A stretch of DNA of 64,000 nucleotides from Aphrophora alni (GCA_963513935.1 OY740768.1:73198877-73262876), one strand, 5' to 3'; numbered from the stretch's first letter, positions 1-12,753 are shown. A program made the numbers and translations. The notes: generated by a model from the letters alone, not told the origin.

Positions 1-2039
1 TTTTCCTTCCCTGGACAATACTCAATTTCCAAGTTATACTCCTGTAAAAACAATATCCATCTCAGAAGTCTACCATGTGTTAATTTACAGTTCTTTAAAA
101 AGGTCAAAGCTTTGTGGTCAGAACGTATAGTCGTTTTATTTCCTAACACATAATTTCTAAACTTTTTACATGCGAAGACTATACTCAACAATTCTTTCTC
201 TGTAACCGTGTAATTAACTTCACTATTTTGTAAAGTTCTGCTTGCGAACGCAATGACCAGATGTTCATTATTTACGTCCATTTGATACAATACGGCTGCT
301 AAAGCTTTATCCGAAGCATCTGTGTTTAAATAGAAGGGCTCTTGGAAATTAGGGTGTTGTAAAATTATCGTTTCTAAGAAAACCTGTTTTATTTTTTCAA
401 ATGTACTTCTATCTTCCTCTGTCCAATTCCAAATTTTGTTATTATTCCCTAAAAGATGTGTGAATTTACTAGTTAACTCTGCATAATTTTGTTGAAACTT
501 CCTGTAATAATTACATAAGCCTAAAAAACTTTGTAATTGTTTGATATTTTTTGGTGTGGGAAAATCTTGTATTATTTTAATTTTTTCTTGATCTGGCTCT
601 ATTCCTACATCTGATATATTGTATCCTAAAAACTTTATACCTTTTTTGCAAAAAACAGACTTTTTTATTTTAATAGTTACATTGTATGTTCTAAGTCTTT
701 CAAATAACTTTCGCAAATGTCTCATATGCTCTTCAAACGATTTTGACGCTATACATACATCATCTACATAAACTGTTGTGAATTCCAAAACTTCAGGCCC
801 TAATACCATACTTAATCCTTTTTTAAATAATGAAGTACTAACATTTAAACCAAAAGGGAGTCTTTTGAACTGTAAATTCCTACCATTGAACACAAAAGCA
901 ACATATTGTCTAGATTGTTCATCTAATTCTATCTGCCAAAATCCACTAACCAAATCTATACTAGAAATATATTTAACTCCTTCAAACCTTTGCAATATAT
1001 CATCTATCTGTTCAGGTGCTTCTCGATCTGGTATTATTATTTGATTTGCTTGCCTAGCATCTAAACACAGTCTTATGGACGAATCTTTCTTAATTACACA
1101 TACTAATGGGTTCGAAAATGGGCTATTTGAATCTTCTATTATATCATTGTCAATCATTTTTTGAATTTCCTTAGCTACAGCTTCCTTTTTTGAATGTGGT
1201 ATTGCATAAGATTTATTTATAAATTTACTATCTTCCTTTACATTTAATTTTGCTTTATAATTTAACATTTTTCCTGGCTGATCCGAAAATACTTCTTTGA
1301 AATCATTTAATACAGTTTTTAATTCTCGTTTTTCACTATCTAAATTTAAGTTACTTTCTTCTAAAATTTTCTCTACAATTTGTGTCCATTCTACATCTTC
1401 ATAGTTATTTTCATAATATTTTGAATCAAAATCTTGAAAAAAGTTTGTAGCTACATCATTAATTTGCAATTCTTCATAGTCAAAATCTGTCTCATCATAA
1501 CAATTTATTTCGGCTTTAGTCCTACACAATTTTAATTTATAACATTCTACTTGCGAAATTTGCTTTCTAAACTTTGTTTGAATTATTCTATCTTCTACAT
1601 TAAATTTAATCTTTTCTTCATCAAAATCAATTTGAGCTTTCTTTTGTTTTAAAAAATCACATCCTATAATCATTTCAATATTCAGACCTCTAACAATTAA
1701 AAAATTTACTGCAACTACATCTTTTCCAATTTCTACATCTATAAAAGCTTGTTTTGTAATCCTCTTGCTACGCACACCTGTTACTCCTACAATTGTTAAG
1801 TTACATACTGGTAATTCCAAAATTTTATCATTATTTATAATTAACTTCTTATAAATTTCTTCATTCATAACTGTAATTTCTGAACCTGTATCAATTAAAC
1901 ATTTAAATTCTTCTTTATATATTTTCACATCAATCTCAATTAACTCTCCTTTTATAGGCTGTATGCTTACATTATTATAATTTTCTTCATTTAACAATTC
2001 TTCTCTAATGTCTACATCAATGTTATTATTTTTTTTTGG
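1..2039 (-). CDS. pol: Pol of a Ty3/gypsy-type LTR retrotransposon (protease, RT, RNase H), partial
   Basis: The minus strand is open from about 2039 to the window edge, roughly 679 codons, so the C-terminus (rest of RNase H and integrase) lies outside. In order I see an aspartic protease with DTGS (codons near 1892-1881), a reverse transcriptase with YVDD at 770-759 preceded by the LPFGL region, the LGY and NYYRKF blocks after it, and an RNase H start with TDAS near 333-316. This order is the Ty3/gypsy arrangement. The product would copy element RNA into DNA in cytoplasmic particles. It lies downstream of gag with no in-frame ATG at its start, so it needs recoding from gag. It is in the same phase as gag, separated by several stops; see the finding on the A9 run. 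The lack of internal stops suggests a fairly young insertion. Confidence 0.93.
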
Positions 2040-2120
2040 TTATTATAGATGAAATTGTATTTTTGGAATTTACTATTTTAGGCCTATTTTGATTTTTAGA
2101 CAACAAAGCTTGGGCCCTAT
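2040..2120 (-). other. gag-pol junction with in-frame stops
   Basis: Between the gag stop (2123-2121) and pol, the shared frame has TAG-TAA and TAA-TAA pairs. The -1 frame relative to gag is instead open from the gag tail to the A run at 2037-2029, where it meets a stop. This suggests pol was originally in the -1 frame and that one base in the nine-A run has changed. Confidence 0.6.
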
Positions 2121-4283
2121 TTATTGTTGTCCATTTTGGTTTTCCTGTGGTCTATTCCCATTTCCCTTATTTCCCTGATCATATCTTTTCTGTTGGAAAT
2201 TTGGCCTAAACCCTTGATTCATGCCATTACCATTTGCCCTATTAAAATTTTGTTGATTTGTCAACATAGGCCTATTATTGTTATTTTGCATATTAGGTGG
2301 TGGAAATCTAGTAAAATTATTAGGTCCCCTAAACCTATTCTCTCCTCTTGTCTCTTGAAAATGAGGTGGTGCCCTAAATCGAAATCCTTCCTGTCCTAAT
2401 TGCTGTGGTTGAAAATTTTTATACATGGGTCTGTCCATATTCATTCTATTGTCCCCCTGTCTTGCCCTATCTGGACCTAACAACTTCTGACTTTCTTGCC
2501 AACTTAAGATTAACTTTTCTAGGTCATTAACATTTTTAGGCCTAGCTGCTAACATCATTAACTCTAGCTTTTCAGGCATTTTCCTACTTATATGTCTTAC
2601 AAATGTATCCATAGACATGGGCGGATCTAAAAATTGTGTCTTATTATATAAGCTCATCACATATCTAAATACTTCTTCCATCGGTCCCCTAAAATAGCTT
2701 CCTACCAATAATTTAGTTTTCAATTGTTCCTGTTTCTCTTCAGACCAAAACCTATCTAGAAATGCTACCCTAAACTCTTCAAAACTACCCCACTCATTTT
2801 TGTGTGCTTCAAACCATAACTCTGCTTCACCTTTAAAATATTTCCTCAAACAACCTAGCTTTATCTTCCATTGTCCCCCATTTATTTTGTTAAATGTCTC
2901 TATAGCTTCTATAAATACTTTTGGATGTGGTTCTAACCTTTCATTTTGAAACTCTGGGATTATAGTCTCATTAATTATATTCGCACTTGTATAAGTACCC
3001 TGACTTATGCTACCCTGTTCTACAAAATTCTCCCTTATTTTCTGCATAAATTCTCCTTCGAATTTTAAGGTTAGGCTATTAATCTGATCATCTACACTAT
3101 TTTTTAGTTCCAACATTTCCTGCTTTTCTAAATTCTTCTGTTTTCCTACTTCTAAGTCTAACAAAGTTATTTTTTCGTCTGTCTTCTCTAACTGCATCTC
3201 AAACTTATCTACTCTATTGTTTACATCTCTCTTAACCTCTAAAATTTCTTTACAAATTTTGTTTTCAACAACCTTTAGATTATTTTTAGCTTCTATTTGA
3301 TTACTTAACAACTTTACTTCTGTTTCAGATTTAACATTACCAATTTCCTTAACTATACTACATATTTTATCAGACATATCTATTTCAACTTTAACAATTT
3401 TTTCATCAAAATTATTTTCTATATCTAACCTAGTTTGCTTAATTTCTTGTCTTAGGCCCTGTTCTACATTTACATAACCTTCTTTAAATTCAGCCCTAGT
3501 TTCATCAAATTTTTTGTACATTTCTTCTTTTAAATCTAAATTATCTTGTCTTAACTCTAACTTGCTTTGTTTTAAATCATTGTCTATTTTATCCAGTTTA
3601 ACATTATTTTGTTCAAGTCTAATATTAAAAACCTCCAGTTTAGCATTGATTTCTATCTTGTTTTGATCAAATTTGTTACTTATTTCTTTTAATTCTAAAC
3701 TACCTTGATCAATTTTATTGTTTAAAACTACATTATTTTGTTTTGTTTCTAATCTACTCTGGTCAAATTTATTATCTATTTTTTCAAAATTTCTCATCAA
3801 TTGCTCAAACATACTCTCCATTTTCTTATTCTGTTCATTATTTTCCCCACTCTTACCTACCCTAACCTCTTCGGTTACACTAACCTGCTCAATTACCCTA
3901 ACCTCTTCAGCTCTTAATTCCCTATCTGAATTTTCTTCTACAATTTCTACCCCTAGTGTTTCTACTAATTTTTTATTCATATCTTCACACTGCTGTTTAC
4001 TATTTAGAATCCCATCACTGCTATATCCCTTAAAATCTGAACCTGAATTACTATTTCCGTTCACACTTGAACATCTACTACTGCTATTATCTAAATCTAC
4101 ATCCTGGTCTAAAATATTTTGTGCAAATTGTTCATTTGTTTGCTCATTACTTTGTAATTCCTTCTGTAAATTATCAAAAATATCCCCCGTAAATTCCAAT
4201 GACTCTATATTATTTAAAGAATTTTGATTTCCTAACCCTACCTGTTCATCATTATTATTAACATTTACAATTTCTGACTCCAT
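2121..4283 (-). CDS. gag: Gag-like structural protein of the LTR retrotransposon
   Basis: A 720-residue open frame starting at an ATG about 230 bp downstream of the LTR. Residues about 1-160 are acidic and Asn/Ser-rich. Residues about 160-420 are a long heptad-like, Lys/Glu/Asn-rich coiled coil with repeated NKxDQ-type phrases. About 445-620 is the retrotransposon gag (capsid) domain, recognisable from KGEAELWFEAH, FLDRFW and the following helices. The tail is rich in Asn, Gln, Arg and Pro. I see no CCHC zinc knuckle; the basic Asn/Gln-rich tail may bind RNA instead (inference). The protein would assemble the particle that packages element RNA. Pol follows at once on the same strand. The unusually long coiled coil makes it larger than many Ty3/gypsy Gags. 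Confidence 0.9.
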   Translation of the reverse strand: MESEIVNVNNNDEQVGLGNQNSLNNIESLEFTGDIFDNLQKELQSNEQTNEQFAQNILDQDVDLDNSSSRCSSVNGNSNSGSDFKGYSSDGILNSKQQCEDMNKKLVETLGVEIVEENSDRELRAEEVRVIEQVSVTEEVRVGKSGENNEQNKKMESMFEQLMRNFEKIDNKFDQSRLETKQNNVVLNNKIDQGSLELKEISNKFDQNKIEINAKLEVFNIRLEQNNVKLDKIDNDLKQSKLELRQDNLDLKEEMYKKFDETRAEFKEGYVNVEQGLRQEIKQTRLDIENNFDEKIVKVEIDMSDKICSIVKEIGNVKSETEVKLLSNQIEAKNNLKVVENKICKEILEVKRDVNNRVDKFEMQLEKTDEKITLLDLEVGKQKNLEKQEMLELKNSVDDQINSLTLKFEGEFMQKIRENFVEQGSISQGTYTSANIINETIIPEFQNERLEPHPKVFIEAIETFNKINGGQWKIKLGCLRKYFKGEAELWFEAHKNEWGSFEEFRVAFLDRFWSEEKQEQLKTKLLVGSYFRGPMEEVFRYVMSLYNKTQFLDPPMSMDTFVRHISRKMPEKLELMMLAARPKNVNDLEKLILSWQESQKLLGPDRARQGDNRMNMDRPMYKNFQPQQLGQEGFRFRAPPHFQETRGENRFRGPNNFTRFPPPNMQNNNNRPMLTNQQNFNRANGNGMNQGFRPNFQQKRYDQGNKGNGNRPQENQNGQQ

Positions 4284-4498
4284 TTTTACCTTACTATATT
4301 TAACACAAAAAATTTTTAAAAAGAATCTTTCTTATTTTATTTAGAGAGTCCTTACCTTGATTAAATGTTCGCATTACCAAAATCACTGTTTATTTTGACT
4401 AAAAAGGCCCACAGTTGCGGCGACATTTGTAATAGTTATAAAAAATGGAGGTGAAGTTAATTATTTATTTCATTAATTCATTAGTTTATTGATTGATT
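4284..4498 (-). other. Retrotransposon 5' untranslated leader
   Basis: The stretch between the primer-binding site and the gag ATG. It contains no ORF of note; a packaging signal would be expected here but I cannot identify one. Confidence 0.6.
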
Positions 4499-4516
4499 TG
4501 CTCGACTAGGGCGCCA
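4499..4516 (-). promoter_or_regulatory. tRNA primer-binding site (PBS)
   Basis: Read on the minus strand, TGGCGCCCTAGTCGAGCA begins two bases (TC) after the LTR end. TGG plus a GC-rich stretch is what a site complementary to a tRNA 3' end ending in CCA should look like. TGGCGCCC also begins the PBS of Lys-primed elements, but the rest differs, so I do not name the tRNA. Confidence 0.75.
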
Positions 4517-4518
4517 GA

Positions 4519-5518
4519 TGTGTGAACATCAATTTTGAAAAAAGGTGAATTTAAATATTTTAAAATCTCTGGGGTCGTAGGCTCTTTTTACCGTGTACTT
4601 ACAGTGGATTTTGGTTTTAAATGAGAACACTTTGGCTGAAATGTTACAAAGAAAACATTTATTAAACATTCAAAGAAACATCCTACAAATATTATTAACA
4701 AAAAAAATCATATTATAAATACTAGTTATCTTTTTAGTTTTAATAACAAATTATGAATTTATATTTCTTTTATTTCATTCTTTCAAATTAATTAATTTTA
4801 TCTTCAAAAATGCTTCTACAAATAAAATTGTTGCAACAGGACTTTAATCTATGAAAATTTTTAGTAGTAACTTTGTAGCTTTAAAAGAAAAATGAAAAGA
4901 TGCTATTTTCATTATTTAAAAATTTCATTTTACTAGTATCTCTTCTAGTAATAATCTACTAAACTTTCTTTAAATAGATAAACATTTACAAAAAAATTAA
5001 TTTAAAACATAATACAGGTTATTAATCAAACAGGTAATATATAGCGTCTATACCACAACGCCGATCTAAATAAAAAACATTGTCCGTTTCCGAATGGAAG
5101 ACTGATGTCCTACAAGTTGAAATTCTACAGCTTCTAGTAGATTCTCCCTCGTTCAGAAATTGTTTTCTCAAGTTGTTGAGAATGTTCTTAACTCGCGTAT
5201 ATAAACCATTGTCTTTTATGTTCCCGCGTTATTGTCATTGAAACACGCTCTTTATAGATTTTTTAAAACACTTTCGATCTCTATTTGAGACAAAAAATCA
5301 AATGTACATTGTTCTAATAGAACCTAGAAACTCTTTCTACGATCTTATCTCTCCAAACACTAGACTTCGACTTTGAAAAACACAACTTGTCCATTTTAAG
5401 CGGTTAACTCTAACTCCACAAAACACATCCAGTCCCTTCAAGCTCTGGACTTCTACTGATGTTGCCATGAGGCAAATTCTTACTTCCGAAAGCGTTCCTT
5501 CCGGTTACTGTTCACACA
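4519..5518 (-). repeat. 5' LTR of the gypsy-type element
   Basis: Exactly 1000 bp bounded by the 9-bp inverted ends TGTGTGAAC and GTTCACACA (TG...CA). On the minus strand it lies directly upstream of the PBS and gag, so it is the 5' LTR and should carry the element promoter. The 3' LTR lies left of the window. A diverged relative stands alone at 28.07-28.94 kb. Confidence 0.88.
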
Positions 5519-5734
5519 TTTTACCACACTGCCGTAAAATACAAATGATTTACTTAACATAACAAACAAACTAAATTACATTAAAATTAAACATGGTAAT
5601 TCATACTGTTGTCTTGAAAATCCATTTTTCTTTTATTAATGACGTTACTAAATTTAAATTATTATTTGAATCTCTTATCTCTTTGGCTTAACCGCGTCTT
5701 TTAAATGGGTCTATATTAAAATCTGACTTTTTAC

Positions 5735-6490
5735 ACTGTCACAAGGTAATGTCATTGTTATATAAAAGTGTTAAAAGTCGACTCAAAAACACTTTTTCAA
5801 ATTTTTTTGAAAAGAATGGAAGAATAGAAATTGGCCTATAAATACAGTAAGTACATCCTTAGAGTCAACTTTTTTGAGAAGTTGTTTAATTTTTGCAATT
5901 TTTAATTGGTATTTGAAAATTGCCCCTGAAAGTGACTGATTAATAACATGTCTATAAAAACTGAGTATTTCTTTACAGCACTGCTTTACCTAGGCGATTT
6001 ATTTTTGAGACCTCTGATAATTTTGCGAATTTCATTTTCTGTAACTGGATTCAAAAACATGATGGACTGAATGGGAAAAGTAGCACTGTCAGGTATAAAA
6101 TCAGAATACTTCAATTTGGTGCTCTTCTAATCCATGTTGTTAAAAAATAAATGGAAAATGTTGCATACATTTTGTGTATCTTTCATGACGTTGTTGTTCA
6201 ATGATTGTTGGCTATTGGTATCAAGTAGTTGATGAGATTTCTTTTTTTCACTTTGTAGTTTCACAAAATTAATTGTTAATTATTAACAGTGTCTTATCGA
6301 GTTTCCTATTTGCATAGTTTGTCATACCTGTATGGTAGGCACGCATAATAACATGTTTGTTTTGCTCATTGCCCTTAAATTATATTCAAATTTACCAAAA
6401 ATATAATTTGTTGATCTTGCATCTACATAATTTGATTCACATGCAAATACCACAAAATCTTCTTTATTCAAGATGCTGTTAACCTAGAAT
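5735..6490 (-). pseudogene. Degraded LINE reverse transcriptase (jockey/CR1-like)
   Basis: Minus-strand translation gives, in order, a phrase like NPVTENEIRKIIRGLKNKS (near 6050-6000) and then, after stops, YRPISILPFFSK followed by FEKVFLSRL (near 5845-5770). These are the region before RT block 1 and the NYRPISLLP block of jockey/CR1-type non-LTR retrotransposons. Several stops and shifts mean it cannot be functional. The catalytic YADD part is missing here; the fragment stops at about 5735. It lies in an Rce1 intron, on the same strand as that gene. Confidence 0.7.
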
Positions 6491-8429
6491 ATACATCTGT
6501 AGCCTTGGCTCCTAGTTTTACTATGCAGGTACCTCGGATTATTATTTTTTTAAATAATTACTTCAGCCAGTCTTCTTCCATGACGGATTAAAATTGATAT
6601 TTTATTTTTCAACTTAAGCCTTGCAACAACTCGCTTCAATCAAGCCTGCAATTAAGACTAATACACGGCATACTAATGCATTTATCAATGAAACCGACAG
6701 CTTACGATACCTAGCGGCGAAAGTTTGAACTTCGATCTGATTTCAGTACAGCGATAAGGTTATCGGTCAAAATAATAATTTATATGACTGTATGGGACAA
6801 ACGAAACTAAGGCACACATGAAAAACCGATTTCTAAATACATCCGACGATTTATTATCGCAAACCTAAATTAACATTAATTAGTTAGACTTTCCATAAGA
6901 GAAAGGTTTCAAATCGACCAGAATCGGCCTAAAGCATTCATTCATTTAGCAAGCTAAATCAGCTGATATCGATCGAGGAATGTATAAAACCAATGCCCTC
7001 TGACGTCACGATGCACATTTTTCAAATAATACAATATCAGTGCATTCATTCAAAATTATGCAATTTGGCCAATATTTTAATTTAAATTTCTAAAACTGGT
7101 AAAAGTAAGCCATAAAACCATATCCCTAATATAACTTAACCAATAACATTAAACTATGTTAAAAAATCATTTTAATTTAAATAAACCTATTGTATTAGCC
7201 TTAAGTGTATATTAGAACTAACATAAGAAGTGCAGTGAGTAGCCTAATAAGTGCAACGATTTATGTGGCCTAGAAAGTTTTCTAAAAGGCTGAGGTTTTT
7301 CTATTCTTGTATTCCAATATGTTCCCCCCAGGATTTTAAAACTAAATGCATGTAATTTCTGAAGCCGGAGAAAATTTTAATTTAAGGCCTAGAAACAAAG
7401 TTCAGGCCTAGAGCAACATTCTCCATTTAAAAAAAGGACTTCTAATAACTATCTCTCCTAGCTGAATAGATATTGGTGAGATCTACCCATTTATTATATA
7501 GGCTACATTTAAATAGTGACTAACCAATATGAACAGATTTAACTGAATTTTTTTTATTAATCATTTATCAACTTGGTAATTTAAAAAAAAAAAAAACAAA
7601 CTATAAGAAACTTTAATGAATAATTATAATTGATGTGACTTTGTTAATTTAACTCACTATATCTATATATATATTTGATCCAAGCCTAGGTTAAGCATTT
7701 CAACCTTACTAAGACTATTAACTGATCTCATGTGTAATCTAATCATCATCCATTGTTTCATATCATTCTGTAAATATCATTATTTAATAATTTAATTATC
7801 CCTTTTAATGTAAATGGTTGGAAAGTGCCACGACCCCTTTTTTAATGTGTTAACCCCCGAGATAAGACTCTAATGACTCCTATGATTAATGATTAATACC
7901 ACATTGTATATATATATATTATTTAATTTTGTTTTGTTTTTTGTTACTGAGTGTGCCCTAATAATATTTTTAAAAAAACTGAACTAAATCGTAATAATTG
8001 AGTGCAAAGCACAAATAACTTTGATAATTTGATTTATATTTTATTGAGCTCCTGCTCTAATTGTGAATAACATATTACCTTGTCAATAAAGGTAAACTTT
8101 TCTTGTTCTTTCTTGTTATCCCGAGTTTCATTTATTATTATTGTTAACCATTTATTTATTTATTTTTAAATTATCAAAATCATAAATTATATTTCTCTTA
8201 TTGTAATGTATCAAAAGCAACATTACAGGTAGCTGGTAGTGTTGTAGCCTACTGCATTCATTACCTGATCTAAACTTTTGACCTTTCTTCCTTTTATTTT
8301 CAATTTGACAAAAATGGCTATTAAAATTTTATTTTCTGACACAGAATGTAATCACTAGTTCACTATTTAATAAACACAACATGTTAGTATCTTGAAATAT
8401 ACTGGGATCAGTAGGTAGGTTTAATTTAT
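6491..8429. other. AT-rich intronic DNA, no gene seen
   Basis: No exon or recognisable transposase. A TGTCAATAAAGG-like segment near 8085-8096, following AT-rich sequence, resembles a retroelement 3' end but is too weak to call. Confidence 0.5.
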
Positions 8430-8750
8430 GTCTCAAAGGAACATCACTTGATGTTAGGTATTTTAAGTCTTCTTTGGGGGTGCTTATTCTCTTGTCTTAA
8501 TCTAATTCCCTATTCAAATCCGCCAAGGTATCTTTAAATTCTGATTAACAAAAATGATTTCTTTCGAAAAATCATTTTCCTCAACTAAAATTTTCTTCTT
8601 TTCATCTAAATCCTTTACAATGTCCTCTTAATTATCCTCATTAACCTAAAGTTCCTTTATTAAGGTATTCCTTTGGTGAACTAAAACACTTATTATGTTA
8701 AGTGTATCCTCCTCTCCATAATCAACATTCATAAAACTGATGTAAGTCTA
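8430..8750 (-). pseudogene. Possible LINE ORF1 coiled-coil remnant
   Basis: The minus strand reads EEDTLNIISVLVHQRNTLIK and then a Leu/Lys/Glu-rich run broken by several stops. Heptad spacing and such phrases occur in ORF1 proteins of insect non-LTR elements. It lies upstream, on the same strand, of the LINE reverse transcriptase remnant at 5.7-6.5 kb, so both might come from one decayed copy. This is inference; it could be unrelated. Confidence 0.3.
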
Positions 8751-9538
8751 AGTTTGGGGTGTTGAACTGATATTGAATTTGAGTTTCTTTACATTTATCG
8801 TTTAGCTATTAAAAGTTTTCTATTATATTATAAATTTCTATTATGAGTTTCTATTATAAACTATTATAAATTTTTGGTGTTTATGCATTTATTTATGACA
8901 ATGGACCAGAGAATCGCTGAATAGCAGAAACGGCCATTGTTAAAAGATCCAGTTAAACTACTAAAACCGGAGCGACATTTATAATGAATTATTATCAATA
9001 GTTAAAATGGCAATATAAAAATGTATGGTTATTTTTTATTTATAATTTATAATTTGAAATAATTATTCATATAGAAAATCTGTTTATGGTATATCATAAT
9101 TTATTGATTTTTTAAATAATAATTTTCTTACAATTAATTGTTTTGACAATTAATTTGATTATTTTATTAATAACAAATGTAATTATAATTTTGTAAAATT
9201 GCTGATTTACATTTATTTTATCTTTATGATAAAACAAATAAATACAGACTAGATTCAATCATAATCATACTTTCAATTAATAGATAAAGTTGTAATAGAA
9301 GGATTGGGGACTGTTTATATCTTGTAAGGGACTATGAAAACTCATCTCCTCAACAAAGTTTGAGATGAGTTTTATACAATGACTCCTGAATATAAAACCC
9401 AACTAACCACAAATATTAATATTGTACTCAAATTTTAAACACGGTTTGTTAAAAAACTTCTACTGACCTAACTTTTCCCTGTGGAAACAAATGAAGCATG
9501 GCAAGTGACCTCTGGTGAGAAGTTGGATGACACCTTAA

Positions 9539-11266
9539 CCCTCCAAGTGGCAATGTTAATTGTCTTGAAAATTCTTCGTTTGTTAAAAAATTAATTAAAT
9601 ATATTATTTCTATACAAAACCTAACTTATAAGATATCATTTTTCTCAGAAAGATGCATAGAATCCATCTATGCAATAAAAAAAAATTTTTTTGAAACGGT
9701 TTTGGAGTAAGTATGTTACATGTCAAAAACGAAGTTACCAATTTTCAGGAAAAACCTGTATATTCCAAAATCAATAGCTTACTACCTTTTTCTAAGATAT
9801 ACAAAAGTTTTGTGTAATATTTTTGAACATATTTAGGGGGAAAAAAAAAAAATTTGTTATATTATCAAAAAAACAAAAAATAGTTTACGAAAAAATGTAA
9901 AATGATCATTTTCTTTTCAAAAAATCACTAAAAATAGTATTATTTATCTTATACAAAAGTTCTATATCTCATTATGTTCAGAAAGGTGCATAGAATGTAG
10001 GTGTGTAGTGCAAAAAAATGTTACATGTATCACATTTGGATTTTTTTAGTCAAATATCAAAAAATCGAAGAGTAACGAAGCAGAAATTTCACAAAAATGG
10101 TAATGAATAACATACTAATAGATTTTTAGGATTTTTTTCAACCATTTCTTGAGATTTGTCATATATTTGTGAATATATTTAGGGGGAAAAAATAATAATA
10201 TGTTACATTTTCTAAATAAAAATACCGATTTTCCCTAAAAAGGTAACTTTTACAAGTGAGGTTAGGTTTGTAACCTCCACAATTTAGACTCACTAGTACC
10301 AATTTGAAGATAGATCAAAGACAAAACTTATAGATTTAACTAAGAAAATATATACTTTACAAAGAATAACACACATATTCACTTTTATAATCATATAAAA
10401 CACTATATATAAGACAATTTGCATATAGCCTAAACTTACGTTTACCGGCCTAGGTTATCGCAAATAAGAACGTTCAAAAACCAAACTATCACTCAAAAAC
10501 ATAAGCTTTAGATATAAAAACACATATATTGTAACTTGTATACACAATTTATATACAATTTGTATACACAAACCTTCAAAATAACAAAAATCTAATCCCA
10601 AAACCAATATGTGCTACGCCTAATATTATAGTATTTACGTCACAGATTTGCTACATTTCGAGATAATAAACAAGCCTCTTAGTAAGTTTTTGCCCTATGT
10701 CGAGTGGTACCAACTTATAGAATGGAATTTCCCCTACAACTTAGTGCAAAGAAATATAAGAAATATATAATTAGAAACCAAAGAGAAATGCAAACCTAAT
10801 GCCAACCAAATTTCGTCTCGTCAAGTTTGTTCTACGTTCAAGTAGGAATATCTCTGGATCTATGAGACGCAGAAAAATTTGTAATCTATGGTTGGAAAGA
10901 GAAACATATGATCTATAGAACAGTGTTTTAGTTGACTTCAATGACAGATAAATAGGAGTTGGAATTACATCGGGAAAAATGGCGTCGCGCTAACGATTAG
11001 GCGCAGAGTTCAAATCTACGATTTTACGCATCAAAAATATGCGAACTTCACCAATTTTTGGAATATTATTTATAACGTTTTGTGGTATTTTTTTTGCATG
11101 ATTATGCATCTACGGAACATTAGCTTTCCAACGGTATTTTATTTATTGCGATCGGATAATTTTAAGTGGGCGTAACGTTGAATGGCAAAATACGTGATTA
11201 AAAGTTAGTGAAATCACTTCGGAGCACGTTGGCGACCTACTGTAGGTCGCCGTGCCACTTGGAGGG
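9539..11266. mobile_element. TTAA-flanked non-autonomous DNA element, copy A
   Basis: Starts CCCTCCAAGTGGCA and ends TGCCACTTGGAGGG, a perfect 14-bp terminal inverted repeat, with TTAA on both sides (9535-9538 and 11267-11270). TTAA duplication with CCC ends is the piggyBac hallmark. It has no transposase ORF. Its right part matches, inverted, the left part of copy B (58.0 kb) and the start of copy D (47.3 kb); its left part matches the right part of B and the left part of copy C (49.9 kb). Confidence 0.85.
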
Positions 11267-11339
11267 TTAATGAGCGTGCATGCATTTTTCTCACATGCAG
11301 AGTTACTTTTGAAGTGGTCTACTCAATGTCCACTGGATT

Positions 11340-12320
11340 TTATTTTTTGCAAAATGATGAAACTACTTGAATATCGGTATTCCATGAAACTCGGAGATAC
11401 CTAAATCGAAACCATTTGAGTCAGAAGGCTTCCAGTGTTTGTGCCACGGGTATCATACATATTAAAAAGAGGTATAACAGTTTTAAATTGGCACACATCA
11501 GTAGAAAGGGACTCAGATCCCGATGTGCTCTCAACAAACCAAAGGATGAAGTCATTTACTAAGTGTTGACTTTAATATTGTATCACCTTCTGACAACTTG
11601 CGGATGAGGTGAAGATAAGAACTGGCCCTAATACATTCTATTTTGAGTAAAAATTTACCCTTCCACAGAGTGTAAATAAAATTCGTACCAAAGCTGCTAA
11701 CGACAGAGCAAACACAGTTTGAAAGTTTCGGAAGACAGGCTGAACTCCGCAAGCAGCAACCTTGACTTCTGGAACACCATGATCACGGGTGATAATTAAT
11801 GAGTTATATTATTGTCCCTGAAACCAAGATGTAATCTTCAGAGTAGAAATATTTAGGATCTCCATAGGCAAAAAAAAAAAACATAGTGGGTGCATGGAAG
11901 CATAAAAGTGCACCTAATAGCCAAAATATAATCAAAGATTAATACCTGGAGATTCTTTATCACTTTTGTACACTAAGCTGTGCAAGATATCAGATACGTG
12001 AGAACTTAGGAGCTACATCATGACAATACAGCACCTTATTCCTCTCAGATGATGCAGACTTTCTTGGCCAAACACAACACTTATTTAATTAACAATAGTC
12101 TCTCTATTCTCCCGACATGGCAATTTGTCATTTTTTCCTGTACTCAATTTCCAAATAGGTATTCCAGAAATAACTGCAGGACTGCTGAGAGAAGTGTATA
12201 TAGCTCTGTGGAAACTATTTTGAAAAGAATTAAAATTTAAACCTCCAGGTGTGTAATTGTATTTTTCTTGGCCAAAGGTTGGATTCAACAAAGACCTTGT
12301 ATAACTGATCATGCAGAATA
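11340..12320 (+). pseudogene. mariner transposase pseudogene 1
   Basis: Across shifting plus-strand frames I see mariner landmarks in order: RYSMKL near 11370, a WH-type segment near 11480, QLADEVKI near 11590 (the LTIRELAEEV helix), KFVPKLLTTEQTQF near 11680-11720, MITGD near 11780 (the first catalytic Asp block), PETKM with SSE near 11830, FLAKHNT near 12060 and a CDFFL-like block near 12120-12150. The order and spacing fit a full-length transposase of about 340 residues. Many indels and stops show it is long dead. A minus-strand open frame at 12312-12085 is its antisense shadow. No convincing TIRs were found; copy A abuts it on the left. Confidence 0.75.
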
Positions 12321-12753
12321 TGTTTAATTCTAGCCAACTAATAATTTAATTACACATAATATATACTTTATTTTAACGATATTAGAAAAACAAAATGCTA
12401 AGATTAATTTATGTATTTTATTTATTGTTCCTAGTAATTGTGATTAGGGGTATATTCAAACCATTACTAAGATTAATTACTTACATGAAATGCAAATAGC
12501 TCTTTTGAAATCCATACCCCCTCGTACCCCTTCTATCAAATGATGCAAATGTGCTGTTAACATAAAAATAAATAAAATTTAAGGATAATAAAACTAACTG
12601 AATTCATAGAATACAGATTATGGTTAAGTAAATATTTTTATAAAATAATATGTAATTCAATGATATTGGTTACATAAATACGAAAGTTAAACTGATTATT
12701 GGAAATATTTTGACATTTAACAAATTATGAGGGCAGTCTACAAAGTAACTTAA

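Noticed and set aside
3718..4227. 169-codon plus-strand open frame
   Set aside because: Antisense to gag; an artefact of its skewed composition.
8080..8100. LINE 3' end with a TCAATAAAGG signal
   Set aside because: Only a short match, with no coding remnant directly upstream on that strand.
12085..12312. Minus-strand open frame with a protein-like look (NYTPGGLNFNSFQNSFHR)
   Set aside because: The plus strand at the same place reads mariner C-terminal blocks (FLAKHNT and a CDFFL-like run), so this is an antisense shadow.
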